Origin: Massilia eurypsychrophila
Lineage (GTDB): Bacteria; Pseudomonadota; Gammaproteobacteria; Burkholderiales; Burkholderiaceae_D
Assembly: GCF_002760655.1 (NCBI RefSeq)
Contig: NZ_PDOC01000010.1
Coordinates: 62,001 to 126,000 of the forward strand
DNA length: 64,000 bases
Direction of reading: 5' to 3'
Positions 42,713 to 51,084 of this stretch are shown here, piece by piece. The position numbers and the translations under genes are program-made. Under the pieces are notes generated by a model. The model was not told the origin of the DNA and did not search any database. It saw only the letters and a list, made by a program, of their open reading frames with translations. Numbering within the stretch: the first letter of the stretch is position 1; each line of letters opens with the position of its first letter.

Positions 42713-43924
42713 TTACTCGCCCAGCAGCTCGGCGACCACTTCCATGCCTTCGACGCGCTCGGCAATGACCTTCAGGATCACCACCACCGGCACGCCGAGC
42801 AGCAAGCCCCAGACGCCCCACAGCCAGCCCCAGAACAGCAGGCTGACGAACACGGCCGCGGGATTCATGCGCGCGATGCGTCCGGTCATCCAGGTGGCGA
42901 CAACCGTGCCGACCAGGGTGGCGATCGCCAGCGAGGCGCCGGCCACCAGCAGCACCATCTTCAGCTGTTCGAACTGCATGAAGGCGACTATGCCGGTGGC
43001 GGCGGTGATCAGCAGCGGCCCGAAGTACGGCATGATATGCAGCAGGCCGGCCAGGATGGCCCAGGCGCCGGCGTTTTCCAGCCCGATCGCCGACAGCGCC
43101 AGCCACATCAGCAAGGCGAGCAGCACGTTGGTGACGAGCAGCATGAACATGTAGGCCTGGATCGACGTATTGATGTCGTCGAGGATGTGGACGGTGACTT
43201 TCTTGCGCGTCAGCGAAGGGCCGGTCAGCTTAACCAGCTTGCGCTTGAAGGTGTCGCCGGCCAGCAGCAGGAAAAACACCAGGAACACCACCATCGTGGC
43301 CTGGCTGATAAAGGTAATCATGCCGATCGAGCCGGCCAGCACCCAGTCCATGACCTTGAAGCCGCCGCCGGCAGCGGCGGCCGGCATGGCGCGGCGCGCG
43401 GCGGCGCGCGAGGCGTCCGAGCCGACGTTGGCGGTGGCGCGCTCGATCTCGCTGGCCGCGGCCTGCATCTGCTGGATCGTGCTCGGCTGGCCGCCGCTAT
43501 TGTCGGTCAGCACCTTGGTGAGCTTGTGGGTGATCGTCGGCAGCTCGTCGACGACGTTGAGGATCTCGCCCTGCACCCGGTACAGCACGCCGGCCAGCAC
43601 GGCCAGGATGAACACGGTGACGAGGGTGGCGCCGATGACGCGCTTGATGTGCAGGCGTTCGAGCCATTGCACGACCGGACTGAGCGTATAGGCGATGAAC
43701 ACGCCCAGCAGCAGCGGCACGAGAAATTTTTCAGACCATTGCAGCGCCCACACGAAGGCAATCGTGGCGAGGACGCCGAGCGCCATGCCGCGTGCGTTGA
43801 CATGCAAGGGAATTTTGAACGAATGACCAGGTGGAGCAATCTCGCCATCGTGCGCGGCGACGCCGGCGGAAACGATGACTGATTCTTCAGTGGCAGGCGG
43901 CAGGTTCGGATCTGCAAGCTTCAT
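42713..43924 (-). CDS. AI-2E family transporter (PerM-like)
   Basis: A 403-residue inner-membrane protein with about eight helices in the AI-2E/PerM order: LGVFIAYTLSPVVQWLERL after the first helices, a long periplasmic segment (about 125-185), FLVFFLLLAGDTFKRKLVKL, and WGVWGLLLGVPVVVILKVIAERV at the end. Members export small molecules or ions; AI-2 itself is only one claimed substrate. It converges with the YdcF gene. A hairpin follows the downstream BON gene. Confidence 0.9.
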   Translation of the reverse strand: MKLADPNLPPATEESVIVSAGVAAHDGEIAPPGHSFKIPLHVNARGMALGVLATIAFVWALQWSEKFLVPLLLGVFIAYTLSPVVQWLERLHIKRVIGATLVTVFILAVLAGVLYRVQGEILNVVDELPTITHKLTKVLTDNSGGQPSTIQQMQAAASEIERATANVGSDASRAAARRAMPAAAAGGGFKVMDWVLAGSIGMITFISQATMVVFLVFFLLLAGDTFKRKLVKLTGPSLTRKKVTVHILDDINTSIQAYMFMLLVTNVLLALLMWLALSAIGLENAGAWAILAGLLHIMPYFGPLLITAATGIVAFMQFEQLKMVLLVAGASLAIATLVGTVVATWMTGRIARMNPAAVFVSLLFWGWLWGVWGLLLGVPVVVILKVIAERVEGMEVVAELLGE

Positions 43925-43955
43925 TGGAGACTTTACAAAGTGCGCCGGCCATAGC

Positions 43956-43977
43956 GCCGGCCCCTGGCGGGGCCGGC
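43956..43977 (-). terminator. GC-rich hairpin after the first BON lipoprotein gene
   Basis: GCCGGCCCC and GGGGCCGGC enclose a TGGC loop, beginning 13 bases from the stop of the BON gene at 43990. No T-run follows in the leftward direction, so it may slow or stabilise more than terminate. Confidence 0.5.
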
Positions 43978-43989
43978 GAGGACGGTCTG

Positions 43990-44304
43990 TTATTTTACGC
44001 GGACGTCGTTCTTTACCGATACTACACCCTTGACGCCACGGGCGATTTCCACTGCCTTCTGGGCATCTTGTGGCTGGGCCACGAAGCCGGACAACTGGAC
44101 GTCGCCCTTGAACGTTTCAACGTTGATCTCGGTTGCCTTCAGGGTCGGCTCATTGAAGATCGATGCTTTCACCTTGGCGGTGATGACGGTGTCGTCGATG
44201 AACTCGCCAGTGCCTTCCTTGGTTGGGGTCGAAGCGCAACCGGCCAGGGTGGCGACGAGCGAAGCGGCAAACAGCATGCTGGCGAAGCGGCGTGGAAATT
44301 TCAT
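43990..44304 (-). CDS. BON-domain lipoprotein (copy 1)
   Basis: A 104-residue lipoprotein (LAGCAST) with one BON domain: IDDTVITAKVKASIFNEPTLKATEINVETFKGDVQLSGFV and the closing VKGVVSVKNDVRVK. BON domains bind phospholipid and occur in OsmY- and DolP-like envelope-stress proteins. It is closely similar to the protein encoded at 53315 (copy 2). AAGGAG lies before the ATG. Confidence 0.9.
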   Translation of the reverse strand: MKFPRRFASMLFAASLVATLAGCASTPTKEGTGEFIDDTVITAKVKASIFNEPTLKATEINVETFKGDVQLSGFVAQPQDAQKAVEIARGVKGVVSVKNDVRVK

Positions 44305-44382
44305 GGTGGACTCCTTGGTGGTTGGTCAAAAAATTATTGCATGCTCGGGATGAGCTTACTGCGTGAACTACAAATCAGTGAA

Positions 44383-44940
44383 TTACTTGCCGAAATCGAG
44401 CTTGGCGGTGGCGACACAGCTGTCCTTGACCGCGCCGGCAAAGGCGTCGCATTTTTCCATCGCGACCTTGTACTGCGCGGCGCGCTTGTCGTCACGGGCG
44501 TCGGTGCGTGCTTCGATGGCGCGCTTGTCGGCCTTGGCATCGGCCTGGGCCGCGATCAGGGTCGCCTTGGCCTGGCTGACGCAGACATCGCGGTCGTTGC
44601 CGGCCAGCGCGCCGCACTTGGCCTTATCGAGGTCGTAGTTGGCGTCGGCAATTTTCATGCGCGACGACGTGTAGGCCTTCAGCGTGTTCTTGTAATAGGC
44701 GCCGGCTTCTTCCTCGGCACGCACGCGCGCCGCCTTCGCCTCGGCGACGCAGACATCTTTCGGCGCGCCGGTGATGGCGTCGCACTTGGCGCGGTTGGCC
44801 TTGTAAGCTGCGGTAGCGCCGTCCTTGGCTTGCACGTAAGCTGCCTTCGCTTCCGCCGTGGCGGCGCTGGCGCTGCCGCTCCAGCACAGTGCGGCGGCGA
44901 GCAGGACGATGGCGTGGCGGGGTGTCAGGCGTTGTTTCAT
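44383..44940 (-). CDS. Periplasmic helical protein with three Cys-x10-Cys repeats
   Basis: A 185-residue exported protein (signal cut near SASAA) that is almost wholly helical and Ala/Lys-rich. Three copies of a motif like KCDAITGAPKDVCVAEAKA are spaced over the chain (about residues 52-70, 108-126, 160-178), each with two Cys ten residues apart: a likely disulfide clip of a helical hairpin. Related proteins are sometimes labelled TolA-like, but the sequence does not show TolA domains. The function is unknown; the protein at 46033 carries one copy of the same motif. Confidence 0.7.
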   Translation of the reverse strand: MKQRLTPRHAIVLLAAALCWSGSASAATAEAKAAYVQAKDGATAAYKANRAKCDAITGAPKDVCVAEAKAARVRAEEEAGAYYKNTLKAYTSSRMKIADANYDLDKAKCGALAGNDRDVCVSQAKATLIAAQADAKADKRAIEARTDARDDKRAAQYKVAMEKCDAFAGAVKDSCVATAKLDFGK

Positions 44941-45259
44941 GTTAAAGCTCCAATAGGCAATTCGATTGATTACCGTTTTACGTGGAATGACAGACCCCAT
45001 CTGTTCGCTGGCGAACACATCATTATTTATTCCGTCCGGGCTGCCTTTTTTACAACAAATATCCCGCCTCATGCGGCAACAAGGTGTCCTCCGGCGCTTG
45101 CCCGATAGATTATTACCTTAAATGCGGTCTTGCAAAAAAAAAGTTCCCGACCACGTGAATTTCGTGAAATATCAAATCGACACCAATCAGTGCGGCACCG
45201 CACAGACCGTCGAAATGTTGCCCACTATCCTGACCTTACACATTTGCCAGGAGAACAAG
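44941..45259. other. Divergent intergenic region, no gene seen
   Basis: 319 bases between the leftward Cys-x10-Cys gene and the rightward glycine-zipper lipoprotein gene. It is relatively AT-rich, with TTATTTATTCC and TTTTTTACAAC-like tracts, and should hold promoters for both genes. No coding frame with family features or RNA gene was recognised. Confidence 0.5.
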
Positions 45260-45724
45260 ATGAAATCCACACACACCATCGCCGCACTGATCGTCGCCAG
45301 CACCGCAGTGCTGAGCGGTTGCGCCACCACCACCTCGACCCCGTACAACAGCGGCTACAGCCAGCCAGGCTACAACACCAACGTCTCGTCGGGCTACGGC
45401 ACCATCGATTCGATCCAGGTCGTGCGCGGCTCGGGCGGCACGTCCGGTAGCGGCGCCGTCGTCGGCGGCCTCGTCGGCGCTCTGGTCGGCAACCAGGTCG
45501 GTAGCGGCTCGGGCCGTACGGCAGCGACCGTCGCCGGTGCAGTCGGCGGCGCCGTGGTCGGCAACAGTGTCGAAGCCAACCGCAACAACAACGGCCAGGA
45601 CATGTACCAGCTGAACATCCGCATGGATAACGGCGAGTATCGCAGCATCACCCAGGACAGCGTGTATGACCTGCGCGTGGGCAACCGCGTGCGCATGGTC
45701 GACGGCCGCGTCTACCGTTATTGA
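45260..45724 (+). CDS. Glycine-zipper 2TM lipoprotein (17-kDa antigen/SlyB type)
   Basis: A 154-residue lipoprotein (VLSGCATT). A Ser/Gly/Tyr-rich spacer is followed by the zipper AVVGGLVGALVGNQVGSGSGRTAATVAGAVGGAVVGNSVEA and a C-terminal beta unit (YQLNIRMDNGEYRSITQDSVYDLRVGNRVRMVDGRVYRY). This is the glycine-zipper 2TM/SlyB layout of outer membrane stress lipoproteins. CAGGAG precedes the ATG. Related copies lie at 53687, 58443 and 59982. Confidence 0.9.
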   Translation: MKSTHTIAALIVASTAVLSGCATTTSTPYNSGYSQPGYNTNVSSGYGTIDSIQVVRGSGGTSGSGAVVGGLVGALVGNQVGSGSGRTAATVAGAVGGAVVGNSVEANRNNNGQDMYQLNIRMDNGEYRSITQDSVYDLRVGNRVRMVDGRVYRY

Positions 45725-45796
45725 TCTACCAGCGCGCCCACGGGCGCGCCTGTTCCCGCCGGGATTACCAATTCAGATTCACTTTAGGAGCTCCCC

Positions 45797-45949
45797 ATGG
45801 GAACCATTCTGCTCGTCGTACTTATCCTTATCCTGATCGGCGTCCTGCCAACCTGGGGCCACAGCCGCAGCTGGGGCTACGGTCCTGTCGGCATCACCGG
45901 CATCCTCGTCATCGTGCTGATCATCATGCTCCTGACCGGGCGCTTGTAA
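45797..45949 (+). CDS. DUF3309 small membrane protein
   Basis: A 50-residue protein starting at ATG 45797 with TAGGAG upstream: a hydrophobic helix (LLVVLILILIGVLP), the loop TWGHSRSWGYGPVGITG and a second helix. This is the DUF3309 pattern, a very small two-helix membrane protein common in proteobacterial stress clusters. It is followed by a terminator at 45963. Confidence 0.85.
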   Translation: MGTILLVVLILILIGVLPTWGHSRSWGYGPVGITGILVIVLIIMLLTGRL

Positions 45950-45962
45950 GCGCACTCGCAAG

Positions 45963-45986
45963 ACCGGCCGCGCGCCGGTTTTTTTT
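45963..45986 (+). terminator. Terminator after the DUF3309 gene
   Basis: ACCGGC and GCCGGT form a short stem followed by eight T. Confidence 0.85.
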
Positions 45987-46032
45987 CGCCTTTTTTTCAC
46001 CGCAAGCACATACAACAACAATAGGAGCTGCC

Positions 46033-46401
46033 ATGAATCTGCCTCACGCCACTACCTTGCGCAACGTCGCCGCAGCCTGCGCCGCGCTGGCCTTTGCCGG
46101 CGCCGCCCACGCCCAGGCCACGCCCGAATCGGCCGACTCCAATGTGCCGCCGGCCACTGCACAGAAGCAGGCGCGCGAAATCGCCCAGGGCGATCCGGGG
46201 CGCTGGTTCCGCGAGGACACGACCGCCGCCCAGCGCCTGCGCACCTTGCAAAAAGAAATTGCCGCCGGCCTGCAGGAAGCCCAGGGCGCCTGCCGCAAGA
46301 TGGCGGCCAGCGAGCGCGCCGGCTGCATGAAGGAAGCGCGCGCCACTTACCAGCAAGAAATGGCCGGCGCCCGTGCGCAGATCTCGGCCGAACAGCGCTA
46401 G
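46033..46401 (+). CDS. Small exported protein with one Cys-x10-Cys motif
   Basis: A 122-residue protein with a signal peptide (cut near AHAQ). After a polar segment it has a charged helix with ACRKMAASERAGCMKEARA, whose two cysteines are ten residues apart as in each repeat of the protein at 44383. The rest is Glu/Arg/Ala-rich. TAGGAG lies 6 bases before the ATG. Its stop overlaps that of the leftward patatin gene by 3-4 bases. The function is unknown. Confidence 0.7.
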   Translation: MNLPHATTLRNVAAACAALAFAGAAHAQATPESADSNVPPATAQKQAREIAQGDPGRWFREDTTAAQRLRTLQKEIAAGLQEAQGACRKMAASERAGCMKEARATYQQEMAGARAQISAEQR

Positions 46402-47552
46402 TCGGCCTGGCGGCTGCCGGCGTCGTGGCTCGGTAATTCGTGCACGACGACGGCGGTTTCGTCGGTAAAGGCGTTAAGCCAGCCGGCATGCTTGAGCGCG
46501 CGCAGCGCGTCGCGATAGCCCTGGTCCCAGCGCCACTCGATCGATCCTTTCGAAAAATTGACGTCCTTGGCCGCCATGTTCCAGTCGCGCCCGGCGTATG
46601 GCAGCCGCACGATATGCATCGTCGAGCCGACGCCGAGCGCGGCCAGTTCGGCGCGGTCCGCTTCGCTGTGCTCGCTGGCCGGCACCCGCGCGTACAGCTC
46701 GCGCAGCTTGTGCTGCATGCGGTGGGCGGTGACGTAGTCGTCGATGTGGCGCCGCGAACGCGACGCGTACGTCACATCCTTTTGCCGCGTGTTGACCTGG
46801 TCCATCGTCACCGGCTCGCCGCCGTGGGCGCTCCACAAGTCGACCATGAAGCACAGCGTGTCGCCTTCCGGCAGTTCCTTGAGCACCGACTCGAGCGGCG
46901 TGTTCGAATACAGGCCGCCGTCCCAGTACAGTTCGCCGTCGACGCGCACCGGCGCAAACGCCGGCGGCAGGCTGCAACTGGCGCGCACGTGCGCGGCGCA
47001 CAAGTCGCCGTCGGTACTGTCGAAGGCGCGCAGCTGGCCAGTGGTGACGCTGATCGCGTTGACCGTCAGGCGCACCCCGCCATCTTCGTTGAGGTAATCG
47101 AAGTCGACCAGTTCTTCGAGCGTGGCGTGCAGCGGCCGGGTGTCGTAGAACGACGCGTCCTCCGGCGGCACCGTCATGCCGAACGGGAAGCCGCTGAAAT
47201 AGCGCGGCGCGAAAAAGCCGGGTATGCCGCGCACAAACGTGTCGGCAGTGTTGAGCATGATGCTGCGCCGGCGCTGGTCGTCGCTGACCTTGGCCATGTC
47301 GACGCTGTCGGGATGGGCAACCCGGTCCCAGAACGCCTTGACGCGCTTGAGGCGGTCGTCCTTGTGATTGCCGGCGATCAGTGCGGCGTTGATGGCGCCG
47401 ATCGACGTGCCGACGATCCAGTCGGGCACCAGGTCGTGTTCGTGCAATGCCTGGTAGACCCCGGCCTGGTAGGCGCCGAGCGCGCCGCCGCCCTGCAGCA
47501 CCAGCACGATGCGCAGATTGTCGGGGTTGAGTGCATTCTTGTTGGCCGTCAT
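46398..47552 (-). CDS. Patatin-like phospholipase with DUF3734
   Basis: A 384-residue protein with the patatin catalytic set: LQGGGALGAYQAGVY (oxyanion loop), IVGTSIGAIN with Ser50, and YWDGGLYSN with the catalytic Asp near 205. The C-terminal 110 residues carry the DUF3734 region (VTYASRSRRHIDDYVTAHRM and VRLPYAGRDWNMAAKDVNFSKGSIEWRWDQGY). Patatins hydrolyse lipid ester bonds. The ATG at 47552 was chosen because the fold begins 12 residues later. Confidence 0.9.
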   Translation of the reverse strand: MTANKNALNPDNLRIVLVLQGGGALGAYQAGVYQALHEHDLVPDWIVGTSIGAINAALIAGNHKDDRLKRVKAFWDRVAHPDSVDMAKVSDDQRRRSIMLNTADTFVRGIPGFFAPRYFSGFPFGMTVPPEDASFYDTRPLHATLEELVDFDYLNEDGGVRLTVNAISVTTGQLRAFDSTDGDLCAAHVRASCSLPPAFAPVRVDGELYWDGGLYSNTPLESVLKELPEGDTLCFMVDLWSAHGGEPVTMDQVNTRQKDVTYASRSRRHIDDYVTAHRMQHKLRELYARVPASEHSEADRAELAALGVGSTMHIVRLPYAGRDWNMAAKDVNFSKGSIEWRWDQGYRDALRALKHAGWLNAFTDETAVVVHELPSHDAGSRQAD

Positions 47553-47717
47553 CGTGTTCCGTTCAGACACACCGCGCCGCATGTGCGGCATGGATTAAAA
47601 AAAAACGGCGCCGAATCTACGATTGCGACGCCGTTCAAGCCCCACCATATTTGCTTTCCGGCGTCAATTGCCCGGAGAAGACTGCGGCGCCGTGGCATGA
47701 CCGCGGCCGCCGCTCGA

Positions 47718-48089
47718 TTAAAACGTCGCCTGTTTCAGGCGGCGCTGCTGCATGTACCAGCCAAAGCCGGCCACCGCCACTGCCGAGGCAATGCCGGCGA
47801 TGCCCATGCGGCGGTTGCGGAAGATGCGCACGGCCGTCACCACGATCGGCGCCAGCGTCGCCAGGCTCGCGCCGGTCGGCTTGAGCAGGCTGTCGACGCG
47901 CGAGCGCACCGCCCACGTGGCGTGGTCTACCGCCGAGTGAAACAGCACGTCCGGCCGCGCCGCGTGTTTGACCTGCGCCTTCGCATGCACCAGCGCAACG
48001 CGGTAAAACTCGCCCTCGCGGATCAGCTGAGCCTTACGCTCCTGCATGTCTTCCCTGGGCGCTTTGACTTCTACAGTTTGTGTTTCCAT
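47718..48089 (-). CDS. YqjK-like protein of the DUF883/YqjE operon
   Basis: A 123-residue protein with a charged, helical N-terminus (REDMQERKAQLIREGEFYRVALVHAKAQVKHAA) and a C-terminal hydrophobic helix (IAGIASAVAVAGFGWYMQQR). It is third in the leftward order DUF883, YqjE-type, then this gene, as YqjK is in E. coli. Sequence similarity to YqjK is not strong enough to claim a family. Confidence 0.65.
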   Translation of the reverse strand: METQTVEVKAPREDMQERKAQLIREGEFYRVALVHAKAQVKHAARPDVLFHSAVDHATWAVRSRVDSLLKPTGASLATLAPIVVTAVRIFRNRRMGIAGIASAVAVAGFGWYMQQRRLKQATF

Positions 48090-48114
48090 GCAACCTCCGA
48101 TATCCGTTGCCGCG

Positions 48115-48501
48115 TTACAGCAGCATGTCGCGGTCGTTCTTTAGTTCTTTCATCGTTTCCGGGAACGCCAGCTTGCCCTGCTTGAGCATGGCCAGGCCCT
48201 TGAATACGAGGATTGCCGTAATGACGAGGAACACGGCGAACATCACGAGCAGGATTTTCCATCCCATCGTATCCCACGCCAGCGCCACCACCATGGCGGT
48301 GCCGTACAGGACGGCGAACCAGACGGCCAGCACCGCGCCGGCAAACAAGGCCACCAGCTCGATGGCGTGGTTGCGCACTTCCGTCAGCTCGATGGCTGCC
48401 AGTTCGACGCGCGACACGACCAGGCCCAACAGGTTCTTCGCCAGGCCGGTCAGTCCACTCATCAGGCCGGGACCATGAACGATAGTTTCAGCTTTTTCCA
48501 T
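48115..48501 (-). CDS. YqjE/holin-X-type membrane protein
   Basis: A 128-residue membrane protein with a long amphipathic N-terminus (SGLTGLAKNLLGLVVSRVELAAIELTEVRNHAIELVALFAGAVLAVWFAVLYGTAMVVALAW) and two hydrophobic helices. This is the YqjE/putative actinobacterial holin-X pattern. The family is associated with envelope stress and not with lysis in proteobacteria. It starts 18 bases after the DUF883 gene. Confidence 0.85.
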   Translation of the reverse strand: MEKAETIVHGPGLMSGLTGLAKNLLGLVVSRVELAAIELTEVRNHAIELVALFAGAVLAVWFAVLYGTAMVVALAWDTMGWKILLVMFAVFLVITAILVFKGLAMLKQGKLAFPETMKELKNDRDMLL

Positions 48502-48519
48502 CGCTACCCCCGGCTAAGA

Positions 48520-48864
48520 TTATTTGCGGCCCAGGATCACGCCGAGCAGCAGGCCGACGCTGGCAGCGGCGGCGATGGTGCGCCATGGGTTGTCCTTGAC
48601 ATAGACATCAGCCGACTGGGCCAGTTCCTTGCCCTTGACCATAGCTTGACCTTGCACCTGGCTCGCCTTGCCCATTGCAACGTCGAGCATCTCCATGCCG
48701 CGGCCACGCAGCTCTTCGGCCTTTTCGCCCGTCAGGGCGGCAGCGGCGGTCAGCAGGGTCTGGGCATCCTTGACCAGCGTCTTGACGTCGGCCGACGCAT
48801 TGTTCATGGCGCCGTTGACGGTGTTGGCGGCGGCGTTGGCGGAACGGGTATTGTTGTCTAACAT
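48520..48864 (-). CDS. DUF883 (ElaB/YqjD/YgaM) protein
   Basis: A 114-residue protein with a long helix (ADVKTLVKDAQTLLTAAAALTGEKAEELRGRGMEMLDVAMGKAS) and the DUF883 end YVKDNPWRTIAAAASVGLLLGVILGRK, a C-terminal membrane helix. ElaB and YqjD are stationary-phase, ribosome- or membrane-associated proteins. It leads the three-gene leftward operon with YqjE- and YqjK-like genes; AGGAG precedes the ATG. Confidence 0.88.
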   Translation of the reverse strand: MLDNNTRSANAAANTVNGAMNNASADVKTLVKDAQTLLTAAAALTGEKAEELRGRGMEMLDVAMGKASQVQGQAMVKGKELAQSADVYVKDNPWRTIAAAASVGLLLGVILGRK

Positions 48865-48905
48865 GATGAACTCCTGTTGGTGGGTGAAAAAAATTTTAAA
48901 TGGTT

Positions 48906-49445
48906 TTAGGCTGGCATCAGGTCGTGCATGTCGTCGGCGTGCTCTTCTTCGACGGCCATGATTCTGACGAGCAGGTCGCGCGTGGTCGGATCCTTGTCGC
49001 CGATGGCGACGATCATCTGGCGATACGATTCGATCGCCACGCGCTCGGCAATCAGGTTAGCGCGCACCATTGCGCCGACATTGTCCGAATCGTCATACTC
49101 TGCGTGGCTGCGCGCGGTCAGGGTGGCCGGATTGAAATTCGGCGAACCGTTCAGCTGGACGATGCGCTCGGCCAGCCAGTCGGCGTGCTCCTGCTCCTGG
49201 GTCGCGTGCTCGAGGAACTCGGCGCGCGCCTGGCCGTTGCCGGGGCCGCTGACGGTGAAGTAGTGGCGCTTGTAGCGCAGCACGCAGACGAGCTCGGTAG
49301 CGAGCGCATCGTTGAGCATGGCAATGACGGCTTCGCGGTCGGCCTGGTAGCCGTCGGTCACGGCGCCGTCGTCGAGGTTGGCGGCGGCGGCGCGGATGGC
49401 GGCGACGTCAAAACCGTGCGCCAGCGGCGTTTTGTTCTCTTCCAT
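48906..49445 (-). CDS. Ferritin-like (bacterioferritin/Dps-type) protein
   Basis: A 179-residue four-helix protein with iron-ligand helices: LNDALATELVCVLRYKRHYF, EHATQEQEHADWLAERIV, ERVAIESYRQM and VEEEHADDMHD. The Glu/His pattern is that of diiron ferritin-like proteins such as bacterioferritin, but it is longer and more diverged than either Bfr or Dps. It probably stores or oxidises iron and protects against peroxide. Its neighbours are stress genes. Confidence 0.85.
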   Translation of the reverse strand: MEENKTPLAHGFDVAAIRAAAANLDDGAVTDGYQADREAVIAMLNDALATELVCVLRYKRHYFTVSGPGNGQARAEFLEHATQEQEHADWLAERIVQLNGSPNFNPATLTARSHAEYDDSDNVGAMVRANLIAERVAIESYRQMIVAIGDKDPTTRDLLVRIMAVEEEHADDMHDLMPA

Positions 49446-49472
49446 GATGATTTCCTTGTTCAGATACGTAAA

Positions 49473-50408
49473 TTAACGGCGCGGCGGAATTGCAACGCCT
49501 TCATTCGACAGCACGATTTCCACGCGGCGGTTCAGCTGCTTGTCGCCAGCCGAGACATTGCCGGCGACCGGATAGGTTTCGCCGTAACCGCGCATGGCGA
49601 CGCGCTCACGGCCGATGCCCATGCCGGTCAGCGCGCTGGCCACCGACCCGGCGCGCCGCTCGGACAGTTCCTGATTGTGCGCCGAAGTGCCGGTACTGTC
49701 CGTAAACCCTTCGACCAGCACGGTGCGGTTCGGGTTCTGGTTCAGCACGTCGGCAAGCTTGCGCACGTTATTGACGCCGTCGGCGGTCAAGGTCGCCTGA
49801 TTGGTGGCGAACAATACGTCGCCGATGGTGATGATCATGCCGCGCTCGGTTTTCTTCGCCTGCAGATCGGCCATCTGCGCTTCGAGCTGGGCAGCGCGGG
49901 CCTGCGCTTCGCGCGTTTGCGCTTCGGCATTCTGGGCGGCGCGGGTGGCGTCATTGGCCTGGGCCTGGGCCGACTGCGCATCCATCTTGGCGCGCTCGGC
50001 TTCCATCTTGGCGCGGTCGGCGTCCATCTTGGCGCGGTCCGCTTCGGCGGTGCGCGCTTGCAGGCGCAGCTGGTCGCGCTGGCGGCCGGAATTGGCGATG
50101 TCGGCTTCAGCGGCCTTCTGGCTGGCGACCTGCTGGGCGGTGGCGATCTTCTGCTTGGCCAGGTAGGCCAGCTGGTCGATCTGGGCCAGGCTTTCGCGGC
50201 GCGCCGCGGCGGCGTTGGCGGCGTCCAGCGCATCGCTGGCCTGCTTGAATTCGAGCGGCGCATAGCTCGACACTGCCGGATTGCTGTTGGCGGCGACGAA
50301 CTCGTTGCGCGCCTGGTCGAGCATATTGGTGGTGGTCGGCGTGGAGCTGCAGGCGGCCAGCATGACGGCGCTGGCGAGGATGGTGGCTTTAAAAAATTTC
50401 GCGTTCAT
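49473..50408 (-). CDS. OmpA-family lipoprotein with DUF4398 domain and coiled coil
   Basis: A 311-residue lipoprotein (MLAACSS). An N-terminal DUF4398 domain (to about residue 100) is followed by a long coiled coil with a 7-residue DRAKMDA repeat, and a C-terminal OmpA domain with LFATNQATLTADGVNNVRKLA and VEGFTDSTGTSAHNQELSERRA. It could span the periplasm, holding the outer membrane to the peptidoglycan. The ATG at 50408 was preferred over the TTG two codons upstream because AAGGAC precedes it. A stand-alone DUF4398 gene lies just upstream. Confidence 0.88.
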   Translation of the reverse strand: MNAKFFKATILASAVMLAACSSTPTTTNMLDQARNEFVAANSNPAVSSYAPLEFKQASDALDAANAAAARRESLAQIDQLAYLAKQKIATAQQVASQKAAEADIANSGRQRDQLRLQARTAEADRAKMDADRAKMEAERAKMDAQSAQAQANDATRAAQNAEAQTREAQARAAQLEAQMADLQAKKTERGMIITIGDVLFATNQATLTADGVNNVRKLADVLNQNPNRTVLVEGFTDSTGTSAHNQELSERRAGSVASALTGMGIGRERVAMRGYGETYPVAGNVSAGDKQLNRRVEIVLSNEGVAIPPRR

Positions 50409-50501
50409 GTTCAAGTCCTTGTAGAAAGCGCGTGCTGTGCGCGGGGTCGTGTCGAGTTGTTGTCGGGGCAGCCGGCGGCGGCCGACCCGCCCGGCAGCGT
50501 G

Positions 50502-50894
50502 TTAGCGCACGCCGTTGGCGCGCTCGACTTCGTCGCGCAGGATGCGCAGGTCGGCGTCGAGGGCGTTGGCGGCGGCGTTCGCCTTGGTCGAATTGGCCTT
50601 GCTCTGGGCCAGCTTGGCGTCGGCCTGCGCTTCGGTCGCCAAGCTGCGGGCCAGGGTGTAATCCTTGGCCGCGAGGGCCTCGTTGGCGCGCATCATCTTC
50701 GAGCGCGCCGCGGTGATTTCGGCCGGGGCCAGGTCGGCGGCGCCGGCGCTCACTGCGTTCTCGACCGCATTACGGGAGACGGCAACGTCGGCGGTGGCAG
50801 GCGCCTTTTGCGACGTGCCGCAGGCAGCCAGCGACAGCAGCGCGCCGGCGCACAATACTTTGAACAACTGAGTGGTCTTCGCTTGCGTGGTCAT
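50502..50894 (-). CDS. DUF4398 lipoprotein
   Basis: A 130-residue lipoprotein (SLAACGTS) with one DUF4398 domain of amphipathic helices (AEITAARSKMMRANEALAAKDYTLARSLATEAQADAKLAQSKA). It is the single-domain sibling of the N-terminus of the OmpA-fused protein that begins 93 bases downstream on the same strand. The domain is of unknown function. The two are probably cotranscribed. Confidence 0.85.
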   Translation of the reverse strand: MTTQAKTTQLFKVLCAGALLSLAACGTSQKAPATADVAVSRNAVENAVSAGAADLAPAEITAARSKMMRANEALAAKDYTLARSLATEAQADAKLAQSKANSTKANAAANALDADLRILRDEVERANGVR

Positions 50895-51084
50895 GGGTTC
50901 TCTCCGGTGGCAATTAATTGATGTGATATTAACGTTATATGCTGTTTCTTTGTTAAGCTCAGTTCGCTGACGCACATAGCAATGTTTCCACCGGCGCCAG
51001 GCGCTCGGTGCGGCACCGCACATCCTGGCATTGTCGTTTGCGCTACCCTGAGACCTCCATTGCAACAATTACCAGAGGATCGAC

